54,396 nt of DNA from Saprospiraceae bacterium (lineage in GTDB: Bacteria > Bacteroidota > Bacteroidia > Chitinophagales > Saprospiraceae): positions 1 to 54,396 of the forward strand of contig JAHDIE010000022.1 of assembly GCA_020630955.1 (NCBI GenBank), read 5' to 3'. The notes under the pieces are model-generated. The model saw nothing but the letters and a program-made list of their open reading frames with translations. It made no database searches and was not told the origin of the DNA. The position numbers and the translations under genes were made by a program. Shown here in pieces: positions 17,559 through 24,716 of the stretch (the stretch's first letter is position 1; the number at the start of each line of letters is the position of its first letter).

Positions 17559-18338
17559 ATGAGCACTAGTACAAAACAAAAACTGGCTTTAATAGCTTTT
17601 AGTGCCTTGTTTTTTGTCCTGTACTTTGGCTGTAATAAAACATCTAAAGAAAATAGACTTCTGGAAAAGTCCAGAGAGATTAAAAAGACAAGTGTAAATA
17701 TTGAAAGTGAAATCAACAGTATTACACAAATACTTCCTAAAGATCAAAAGGCTGAAATTGAATTAAGTCTAATAGATCTAGAAGAAAGCAGTACTGAGGA
17801 GCAAAAATTGGAAGCATTAAAAAATTTGGCAGGAAAGTGGTATTCTTTAGGATATCCATTGGTTTCTGGCCATTATGCTGAACAAATTGCAGAAATTGAA
17901 AAAAGTGAAGATTCTTGGGCAATTGTTGGGACCACGCATTATTTAGCAATAAAGTCCCTAAATGCTGAGGATCAAAAAAAATATGCCAAAGAACAAGCTA
18001 TTGCAGCATTCGATAAGGCAATTTCTATAAATCCTCAAAATCTGGATCACAAAATCAATAAAGCGCTTTGTTTTGTTGAATCTGATGCTCCAATGCAAGG
18101 AATTATGATGCTTAGAGAGCTTGCCGAAGAGAATCCAGATAATATTCCGGTACAAATTCAGTTAGGAAGATTGTCTATTAGAACTAATCAGTGGGAAAAA
18201 GCGTTGGAAAGATTTAGAAGGGTTTTAGATCTTGATCCTAGCAATAAAGAGGTGCATTGTTACCTTCAGGAAGTATATAAAGCTCAAAACGACAAAATAT
18301 CGGCTGAAAAATCAGCTGCTATCTGTCAAACACGATAA
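17559..18338 (+). CDS. TPR lipoprotein
   Basis: A 259-residue protein beginning immediately after the HU stop codon. The N-terminal hydrophobic segment (LALIAFSALFFVLYFGC) ends at a Cys near residue 25, giving either a lipoprotein or a membrane anchor. Residues about 130-240 form TPR units (EQAIAAFDKAISINPQNLDHKINKALCF, QWEKALERFRRVLDLDPSNKEVH). TPR domains bind partner proteins; the partner is unknown. The HU-TPR-COX24-RNase G order is shared by many Bacteroidota as far as I recall, which suggests a conserved but unexplained role. Confidence 0.8.
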   Translation: MSTSTKQKLALIAFSALFFVLYFGCNKTSKENRLLEKSREIKKTSVNIESEINSITQILPKDQKAEIELSLIDLEESSTEEQKLEALKNLAGKWYSLGYPLVSGHYAEQIAEIEKSEDSWAIVGTTHYLAIKSLNAEDQKKYAKEQAIAAFDKAISINPQNLDHKINKALCFVESDAPMQGIMMLRELAEENPDNIPVQIQLGRLSIRTNQWEKALERFRRVLDLDPSNKEVHCYLQEVYKAQNDKISAEKSAAICQTR

Positions 18339-18362
18339 ACAAAGAATACAAAAAATTAAATT

Positions 18363-18455
18363 ATGCCTTGCGGTAAAAAAAGAAAGCGACATAAGATCGC
18401 AACTCACAAAAGAAAGAAAAGACTAAGAAAGAACAGACATAAGAAGAAGAAGTAA
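18363..18455 (+). CDS. 30-residue COX24/AURKAIP1-type basic protein (likely small ribosomal protein)
   Basis: A tiny gene: MPCGKKRKRHKIATHKRKKR followed by LRKNRHKKKK, stop TAA. Over half of the residues are Lys or Arg. It matches the short proteins annotated in Bacteroidota as AURKAIP1/COX24 domain proteins, a family related by domain to the mycobacterial small-subunit protein bS22 and to mitoribosomal proteins. It lies 24 bp after the TPR gene and 113 bp before RNase G, in the same direction. An RNA-binding, probably ribosomal role follows from the family and composition. Confidence 0.88.
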   Translation: MPCGKKRKRHKIATHKRKKRLRKNRHKKKK

Positions 18456-18499
18456 TCTTTTTCTTTATCCTTGACTTCAATCATATTAAAGTCTATAAA

Positions 18500-18524
18500 C
18501 CCTTTGCTATTCCTTAGCAAAGGG
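18500..18524 (+). terminator. Perfect 10-bp hairpin between COX24 gene and RNase G gene
   Basis: CCCTTTGCTA and TAGCAAAGGG flank a 5-nt loop 45 bp after the COX24 stop. The following bases (CATTGTTCATTGG) lack a proper T run, so it may be a weak terminator, a processing site or part of a 5' regulatory leader for the RNase gene 45 bp further on. Confidence 0.6.
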
Positions 18525-18568
18525 CATTGTTCATTGGTTTTTAAAGAAACCATAATCTTGGTCTACTA

Positions 18569-20122
18569 GTGGAAAAAGAATTAATCATAAGAGGTTCTGA
18601 TTCAGAAGTTGAAATTGCACTACTAGAGGACAAAAAGCTTGTAGAATTACATACTCAAGCCAAAAATGAAGCCTTTGTAGTAGGTGATATCTTTCTGGGT
18701 GAAATCGGGATGTTAAGACCCGACCTCAATGCTGCATTCCTTAATGTAGGAGTCAGAAAGGATGCATTCTTACACTATACTGACCTAGGTCCACAAGTCA
18801 AATCACTTCAGAAATACACAAAAGTTGTTCAAAAAAAGCAATACAACTCCTCAAACCTCGACAACTTTAAATTAGAGCCTGACAATAGAAAGGATGGCCT
18901 GATCAACAAGGTTTTTCACCGAAAACAACCTATTTTAGTCCAAATCCTGAAGGAACCAATTTCTACCAAAGGACCTAGACTTACTTGTGAGATAACCTTA
19001 CCCGGCAGATTCCTGGTTTTGACTCCTTTCGCAAATATCATTGCGATTTCAAAAAAAATATCCAATCCAGAGGAAAGAAAAAGACTTAAGGTTTTAGCGG
19101 AAAGTATCAAACCTAAAAACTTTGGACTCATTTTAAGAACAGCAGCAGAAGGCAAAAAAGTTGCTGAACTGTACGAAGAAATATCAGGCCTAATGGCCAA
19201 ATGGAAAGGGATTTATGATGAATTACAATCAAATCCTAAACCTAGAAAACTTCTTAGCGAAATAGATAAGGCATCAACCATATTTAGAGACTTACTCAAT
19301 GATGACTTTAATAAAGTAGTCATCAATGACAACATCCTTTACGAAAGTGTAAAAGATTATGTCAAAGGAATTGCTCCCGATAAACTCAAAATTGTAAAAA
19401 AATACAGAGGGCAAAAACCAATCTTTGAATCTTTTGGAGTTAATAAACAAATAAAATCTTCTTTTGGTAAGACTTCCACTATGAAAAGTGGTGCTTACTT
19501 AGTAATTGAGTCCACCGAAGCCATGCATGTCATCGATGTAAACAGTGGACCAAAAAGTTCAAAGCAAAATCAAGAATCCGCAGCTCTAAATGTAAATTTA
19601 GAAGCAGCAGAAGATATAGCACGTCAATTGAGATTAAGAGACATAGGAGGCTTAATTATTATCGATTTTATTGACATGCGAAACAATGATCATAGAAGCA
19701 AATTATTTGCTGCTATGAAAAACTTCATGAAATCCGATAGAGCTCAACACACTATTTTACCATTAAGTAAGTTTGGACTCATGCAGATTACCAGACAACG
19801 TCTGAAACCTGCATTGAAAATTGAAACTGAAGAAAGTTGTCCAGTTTGCAATGGAACAAATGTTGTTCAAAACTCTATGCTTTTTGTTGAAGAACTGGAA
19901 AGAGCAATTGCTCTTATCCTTCAAAATAGACCCACCGCAAAAATTCAATTAGAGGTACATCCATTCATCTATTCTCATATAAAGCGTGGTTTACTAGGGA
20001 GCAAACAATGGCAATGGTATAGAGAATATAAAAAATGGATCAAACTCAAGCAAAATCCTGAATTCCATCTCTTACAATTCAAGTTTTATGACGGTTTTCA
20101 CGATGAAATTAGAATTAATTAG
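18569..20122 (+). CDS. rng: Ribonuclease E/G family protein
   Basis: Single-strand-specific endoribonuclease for rRNA maturation and mRNA decay. The start is a GTG; there is no nearer ATG and the N-terminus ELIIRGSDSEVEIALLEDKK fits the family. The 517 residues include the S1-like insert (about 36-140), the 5'-sensor region, and the catalytic DNase-I-like part with magnesium ligands Asp323 (VIDVNSG) and Asp366 (IIIDFIDM). A zinc-link CPVCNGT (Cys424, Cys427) is present. The length fits RNase G or the catalytic half of RNase E without the scaffold tail. A hairpin in its leader may matter for control. Confidence 0.93.
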   Translation: MEKELIIRGSDSEVEIALLEDKKLVELHTQAKNEAFVVGDIFLGEIGMLRPDLNAAFLNVGVRKDAFLHYTDLGPQVKSLQKYTKVVQKKQYNSSNLDNFKLEPDNRKDGLINKVFHRKQPILVQILKEPISTKGPRLTCEITLPGRFLVLTPFANIIAISKKISNPEERKRLKVLAESIKPKNFGLILRTAAEGKKVAELYEEISGLMAKWKGIYDELQSNPKPRKLLSEIDKASTIFRDLLNDDFNKVVINDNILYESVKDYVKGIAPDKLKIVKKYRGQKPIFESFGVNKQIKSSFGKTSTMKSGAYLVIESTEAMHVIDVNSGPKSSKQNQESAALNVNLEAAEDIARQLRLRDIGGLIIIDFIDMRNNDHRSKLFAAMKNFMKSDRAQHTILPLSKFGLMQITRQRLKPALKIETEESCPVCNGTNVVQNSMLFVEELERAIALILQNRPTAKIQLEVHPFIYSHIKRGLLGSKQWQWYREYKKWIKLKQNPEFHLLQFKFYDGFHDEIRIN

Positions 20123-20130
20123 GGCTTTAC

Positions 20131-20180
20131 TGTGAGATGAGGGATGTGAAATAAGAAATGAGTGATGATTGGGATGGATG
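20131..20180 (+). repeat. Degenerate GRRATG short-repeat tract
   Basis: Between the RNase G gene and the glycosyltransferase gene, G(A/G)(A/G)ATG-like units recur: GAGATG, GGGATG, GAAATG, GTGATG, GGGATG, GGATG. This resembles the short GAGATG-rich intergenic repeats seen in some Bacteroidota and makes the next start codon hard to fix. Confidence 0.5.
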
Positions 20181-21212
20181 AAAACTTATACGAGTATGCA
20201 CTTGGATAAAATCACAACACTTACCAACAAACAATCCATAATTGTTGCCCCACTAAATTGGGGCTTGGGTCATGCTTCGCGTTCGCTTGTTCTCATTAAA
20301 AAATTTATAAAGCAAGGTAAAAAGCTTGGTATAGCTAGTGATGGAATTGCTCTGGAATGGTTACAAAATGAGCTCCAAGAAAACAATCTTGATTTCTTCG
20401 AATTACCTGCATATAATATAAATTATGATTCTAGCAATATGAGCTGGAACATGATTCGTCAATTCCCAAAAATCCAAAGAGCCATCAAGTTAGAAAATAG
20501 AATTACTAAAAAAATTGCTGAACTTTGGAATCCGGATCTAATACTATCTGACAACAGATATGGAGTTTATCATCCCGAAATTGAATCTGTCCTGCTTACT
20601 CATCAATTAAACATGTCCTATGAAAATAGATTGACAGCTACTGCTTTTGAAATGCAAATTAAAAACTGGACAAAAGGCTTTGATCAGTTTTGGATTCCTG
20701 ATTATCCAGATCAGAGACTTTCAGGAGAAATGAGCACCAATGGTTTTGAAATCCCATCTATCTTCATAGGTCCATTGTCTAGGTTTACAGAAGTCCCAAA
20801 AGAAGGAAATGGAATTTTGGTAATTCTCTCTGGCCCAGAACCTCAAAGAAATTTACTTGAAATTAATTTGAGTCAACAATTAAAATCCATCAAAGAAAAA
20901 GTAACTTTTGTTAGAGGTAGTCATTCTGAAATTCCTAAAGAATTAAGCAACAATTATAAAGTAATTAATCTTGCTGGCTCCCACGAATTACAAGAACTGA
21001 TAAAACAATCAAGCCTTATAATCACCAGATCAGGATATTCAAGTTTGATGGATTTTGATGTTTTAAAAAAACCTGTGATTATGATACCAACACCTGGACA
21101 GAAGGAACAAGAATATTTAATGGAACTTCATGCAAATAACAAAACCATCCGGTTCGCAAAGCAAGGAGTTGATTTAAGTTCTTTGCTAATTGACCAAATT
21201 TCCAATGCTTGA
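20178..21212 (+). CDS. Glycosyltransferase, MurG-like GT-B fold
   Basis: A protein of about 344 residues of the UDP-sugar transferase type. The N-terminal motif IIVAPLNWGLGHASRSLVLIKKF contains the glycine-rich GxGHxxR loop of MurG-like enzymes. The C-terminal SSLIITRSGYSSLMDFDVLKKPVIMIPTPGQKEQEYLM matches the nucleotide-sugar binding region of that fold. It is not MurG itself, because the acceptor-side motifs differ. The start is uncertain: ATG at 20178 is used, and ATG at 20196 is equally possible. Donor and product are unknown. It ends 6 bp before the convergent pth. Confidence 0.75.
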   Translation: MKTYTSMHLDKITTLTNKQSIIVAPLNWGLGHASRSLVLIKKFIKQGKKLGIASDGIALEWLQNELQENNLDFFELPAYNINYDSSNMSWNMIRQFPKIQRAIKLENRITKKIAELWNPDLILSDNRYGVYHPEIESVLLTHQLNMSYENRLTATAFEMQIKNWTKGFDQFWIPDYPDQRLSGEMSTNGFEIPSIFIGPLSRFTEVPKEGNGILVILSGPEPQRNLLEINLSQQLKSIKEKVTFVRGSHSEIPKELSNNYKVINLAGSHELQELIKQSSLIITRSGYSSLMDFDVLKKPVIMIPTPGQKEQEYLMELHANNKTIRFAKQGVDLSSLLIDQISNA

Positions 21213-21218
21213 TTTAAT

Positions 21219-21827
21219 TTACTTATTAAACCCTTCCATTGTAAACTTTAACCCAATCGCAGCAAAACTTTTTATACAAGCTGCTGCATCATTTAAAATT
21301 TTTGGTAATTTATCTCGTTCGTCACTATCCCATTTTCCAAGAACAAAATCAACCTGCTGCCCTTGTTTAAAATCATCTCCAATTCCTATGCGAAGTCTTG
21401 TATAATTTTGACCTCCAAAATGTTGTGCGACCGACTTAAGACCATTGTGCCCTCCATCAGAACCTTTTGCCCGCAATCTCATTTTTCCGAAAGGAAGATT
21501 GAGGTCATCAACAACGATCAATAGGTTTTCTTTCTTGATCTTCTCCTTATGCATCCAATAATTAACAGCTTTTCCACTGAGATTCATATAGGTATTTGGC
21601 TTAAGTAAGATTAATGTTCTGCCCTTGTGCTTTATTTGAGTGATATCACCTAAAGATTTCCCACTCCATTGAACTCCAGCATCATCTGCAAGCTGTTCTA
21701 GGACATCAAAACCTACATTATGTCTTGTATTCATATATTCTGAGCCTATATTGCCTAGGCCAACGACCAAATACTTCATTTCTGAATCTATTACTTCTTT
21801 TTTCTTTCCAAATAACCATCCAAACAT
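21219..21827 (-). CDS. pth: Peptidyl-tRNA hydrolase
   Basis: Releases peptides from peptidyl-tRNA dropped by ribosomes; essential and cytoplasmic. The core KYLVVGLGNIGSEYMNTRHNVGF holds the catalytic His36 (this numbering). KPNTYMN, VVDDLNLPFGKMRLR and GSDGGHNGL are the family motifs. A 16-residue N-terminal extension (MFGWLFGKKKEVIDSE) precedes the usual start; such extensions are seen in Bacteroidota, but the inner ATG at Met17 is also possible. Confidence 0.95.
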   Translation of the reverse strand: MFGWLFGKKKEVIDSEMKYLVVGLGNIGSEYMNTRHNVGFDVLEQLADDAGVQWSGKSLGDITQIKHKGRTLILLKPNTYMNLSGKAVNYWMHKEKIKKENLLIVVDDLNLPFGKMRLRAKGSDGGHNGLKSVAQHFGGQNYTRLRIGIGDDFKQGQQVDFVLGKWDSDERDKLPKILNDAAACIKSFAAIGLKFTMEGFNK

Positions 21828-21964
21828 AGATATGGTTTTAAGTTACAATTGGAGAACTATGATTTTGTAACAATAGTTCTTTCTAAGACAAAGTTATGAA
21901 AGCTAAAGTCTTGTGCTAATTAGATTTGCTAAAAGCTTTGGCTTATTTTTACAAAAATTTACAA

Positions 21965-22480
21965 ATGTTAGAAAGGCCGCAGATTGGAGAATACCCAGAA
22001 TATTTTCATAAGTATATCGAGAAAGTTCCGAAAATGGACTTACTTGAATATTTAGATCATCAAGGATCAAAGCTATTCGATTTCATCTTGAAAGTGTCAG
22101 ACGAAAAGCTATCACATAGCTATGCCGAAGAAAAATGGACGGTAGCACAGGTCATTTCACACATCAATGATGTGGAAAGAATTTTTGGTTATCGAGCTTT
22201 GGCCTGTCTTAGGAATGATAAAGGCAATATTCCAGGTTTTGAACAGGATGATTATGTTGCCAATGCAAACATGATTAACAAAACGAAAGAAAATCTTGCC
22301 AATGAATTTCAAGCATGCAGAAATGCAAATATTGCTATGCTACAATCAGCTGAAAAAAGTGAGTGGCTAAGAACTTGTACTATCAATGGATATAAAACCT
22401 CAGCAAGAGCAATGGCTTACATGATTGCTGGTCATGTGGAGCACCACAACAGAATATTTGCCGAAAAATATTTTAAATGA
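21965..22480 (+). CDS. DinB-family protein
   Basis: A four-helix-bundle protein of 171 residues with a probable metal triad His66 (ISHINDVERIF), His157 and His161 (GHVEHHNRIF). DinB-like proteins include thiol-dependent transferases and many of unknown activity. The ATG used is preceded in frame by a TTG 13 codons earlier, which would add an unlikely aromatic-rich extension. The stop overlaps the radical SAM start by 4 bp (ATGA), so the two are translationally coupled. Confidence 0.88.
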   Translation: MLERPQIGEYPEYFHKYIEKVPKMDLLEYLDHQGSKLFDFILKVSDEKLSHSYAEEKWTVAQVISHINDVERIFGYRALACLRNDKGNIPGFEQDDYVANANMINKTKENLANEFQACRNANIAMLQSAEKSEWLRTCTINGYKTSARAMAYMIAGHVEHHNRIFAEKYFK

Positions 22481-23499
22481 TCTATTGGCAAGATAGCATC
22501 ACTTTCGTAAAAAAGTTGAGCTTCTCCAAATTGATCAACTTTACAAAAGTCTACATAAGCTTCGTATACAGTAAATTAAGAAAAAAGCCAATTCAGTGGG
22601 GTTTGCCTTTTACAGTATCCATAGAACCAACCACTGCTTGCAATCTTCGTTGTCCTGAGTGCCCAAGTGGTCTTCGTTCATTTACCAGAGCAACAGGAAA
22701 TCTTAAAAAAGATTTTTTTAGTAAAACGGTAGATAATATGTATAAACATTTGTTGTACATGATTTTCTATTTTCAAGGAGAGCCTTACATTAATCCAGAT
22801 TTTTTGGATATGGTAAATCATGCTCACAAAAAAAAAATATACACCATTACATCAACCAATGGTCATTTTCTCAATGATGAAAATGCAAAAAAAACCATTG
22901 AATCTGGTCTAGATCGAATCATCATTTCAGTAGATGGTACGACTCAGGAGGTATATGAAAATTATAGAAAGGAAGGCAATCTTGAAAATGTGTTGCAAGG
23001 TGCAAGAAATCTTGTAAGATGGAAAAATGAACTGAAATCCAATACCCCTCACATTATTTTTCAATTTTTAGTGGTTAAACCTAATGAACATCAAATTCCA
23101 GAAATTCACAAATTGGCAAAAGAAATTGGAGTCGATGAAGTAAAACTCAAATCAGCTCAAGTTTATGATTATAAAAATGGAAACCCATTAATTCCAGAAC
23201 TAGCCCAATATTCGAGATACCGACTTAATAAAGATGGCAGCTACAGTGTAAAAAACAAATTATTAAATCATTGTTGGAAACTGTGGCATGCTTGTGTTAT
23301 TACTTGGGATGGTTTGGTTGTACCATGCTGTTTTGATAAGGATGCAAAACACAAATTGGGAGATTTGAAGAAAAATGAATTAAAAGAGGTGTTTTACAAC
23401 TCTGAATATCAGCAATTTAGAAAAGAATTGTTCAAAGGAAGAGACAAAATTGATATTTGCACCAATTGTACAGAAGGTTGTAAGGTTTGGGTGAACTAA
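22477..23499 (+). CDS. Radical SAM/SPASM domain protein
   Basis: A 340-residue enzyme with the radical-SAM cluster motif CNLRCPEC (Cys55, Cys59, Cys62), GEPYINPDF, and a C-terminal SPASM-type region. That region has cysteines in HCWKLWHACVITWDGLVVPCC and CTNCTEGC that would hold one or two auxiliary [4Fe-4S] clusters. SPASM enzymes modify peptides or proteins, or assist cofactor synthesis. No small peptide substrate gene is visible beside it. The coupled DinB gene is the only local clue. An N-terminal aromatic/basic stretch (about 1-40) precedes the barrel. Confidence 0.88.
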   Translation: MIYWQDSITFVKKLSFSKLINFTKVYISFVYSKLRKKPIQWGLPFTVSIEPTTACNLRCPECPSGLRSFTRATGNLKKDFFSKTVDNMYKHLLYMIFYFQGEPYINPDFLDMVNHAHKKKIYTITSTNGHFLNDENAKKTIESGLDRIIISVDGTTQEVYENYRKEGNLENVLQGARNLVRWKNELKSNTPHIIFQFLVVKPNEHQIPEIHKLAKEIGVDEVKLKSAQVYDYKNGNPLIPELAQYSRYRLNKDGSYSVKNKLLNHCWKLWHACVITWDGLVVPCCFDKDAKHKLGDLKKNELKEVFYNSEYQQFRKELFKGRDKIDICTNCTEGCKVWVN

Positions 23500-23621
23500 A
23501 TCAATCATTTACTTATTAATAATTATAGATTCCTTTATTTCTATTATAATTGATTTTGAAATAAGGGAGTTAAGGAAGTTTGGCGCAGTTTTTTCATATA
23601 AAAAAGTAATTCAATTTCTTA

Positions 23622-24647
23622 ATGGAGCTTTACAAAACAATAATCCAAGGCAAATTACTTTTTAGCAATTCAAACAGCTTTGCTAAGGCACTCAAAATGT
23701 ATGAGTTGAGAGTGGAAACCTACTACAAAAATGATATCATTTTTGAAGCGGATGACATTTTCGATGAAGAAAAACTAACCATGGAAATCCCTCGATTGGT
23801 CAGACAACTTTACGATAAAACCTTTAAAAACACAGTAACACTTATTGAGTATTGCTCTCAATTTGCAATTTCTGGTGTTGTCGATGCATGGTTAATACAA
23901 GATGGAAAGATAAGCATATACAAACACTTAGAACCAATCAGTGATAAGATTGCAGTTAAAGAATATATCAAAGGACGAGAGCTTATCAACGAAAAAGGAA
24001 AAGAGCAAGAAGCAATTGATGCCTTAAACAAAGCAATCGATAAGTACAACAATCATGCAATGGCCTACGAAAGAAGAGCAAAGGTCAATTTTATGCTCAA
24101 AAAATTGCATGATGCCAAAAGAGATTACGGTAAATCAATAACAATTGATGATTCGAATGCTCGTCCATTTTTAGGAAGAGCAGAAGTATTAATTCATGAA
24201 GAAAATTGGCAAGAAGCAATAACTGATCTGGACAAAGCCATCAAATTAAGTGTTGCACTTCAACCCATATACTGGCATGCTAGAAGATTAAAATCAATTT
24301 GTCATATGAATGAAAAAGAATTTGACAAAGCAGAATTTGATTTAAAGTTGTTTACCAAAAGATCATTTTCAGAAGATAACCCCAACATTCATTGGGTACC
24401 TTGGGCCAATTATCACTATGCAGAAGTTTTGATGGAATTAGAGAAATTTGACGATGCACTGGTTGAATATGAAAAAGCGAGTGCCGATGATGTTGGCGAA
24501 ATCAAAGGTATTTCTAAAGCTTTGATCATCCGTAAAAGAGCTATTGCAAAGAAGGAATTGGGCAAAAATGGTGTTCTTGCTGATTTAAAGCAGGCTTCAG
24601 AACTTGGTGACAAAATTGCAACAAAACTCCTCAAAGAACTTAGCTAG
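23622..24647 (+). CDS. Cytoplasmic TPR protein, unknown function
   Basis: A 341-residue protein without a signal peptide. The first 120 residues form an unrecognised alpha/beta domain (KALKMYELRVETYYKNDIIF, EADDIFDEEKLTMEIPRLVRQ). Residues about 125-330 are TPR units, for example EQEAIDALNKAIDKYNNHAMAY, DAKRDYGKSITIDDSNARPF and WQEAITDLDKAIKLS. It probably scaffolds a protein complex. It is transcribed in the same direction as its neighbours but with gaps of 122 bp and 69 bp, so an own promoter is possible. A weak hairpin (23532-23567) precedes it. Confidence 0.75.
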   Translation: MELYKTIIQGKLLFSNSNSFAKALKMYELRVETYYKNDIIFEADDIFDEEKLTMEIPRLVRQLYDKTFKNTVTLIEYCSQFAISGVVDAWLIQDGKISIYKHLEPISDKIAVKEYIKGRELINEKGKEQEAIDALNKAIDKYNNHAMAYERRAKVNFMLKKLHDAKRDYGKSITIDDSNARPFLGRAEVLIHEENWQEAITDLDKAIKLSVALQPIYWHARRLKSICHMNEKEFDKAEFDLKLFTKRSFSEDNPNIHWVPWANYHYAEVLMELEKFDDALVEYEKASADDVGEIKGISKALIIRKRAIAKKELGKNGVLADLKQASELGDKIATKLLKELS

Positions 24648-24669
24648 TAATAAATTCTAGTTAAAACTC

Positions 24670-24684
24670 AGTTTAGCCTAAACT
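24670..24684. promoter_or_regulatory. 15-bp palindrome before the PorE-like gene
   Basis: AGTTTAG-C-CTAAACT is a perfect dyad with 7-bp arms, 33 bp before the start codon. It could be a repressor or activator site, but no matching regulator was identified. Confidence 0.4.
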
Positions 24685-24716
24685 ACATTCTACTTTTTAA
24701 TGGTTAATCTATTACT

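Noticed and set aside
23532-23567. CCTTTATTTC/GAAATAAGGG hairpin after the radical SAM gene
   Set aside because: Long loop, AT-rich stem and no T run. Not convincing as a terminator.
23584-23602. TTTGGCGCAG...TTTTTTCA as a sigma-54 promoter before the TPR gene
   Set aside because: The -24 box is partly right, but the -12 box lacks the GC pair and no activator is nearby.
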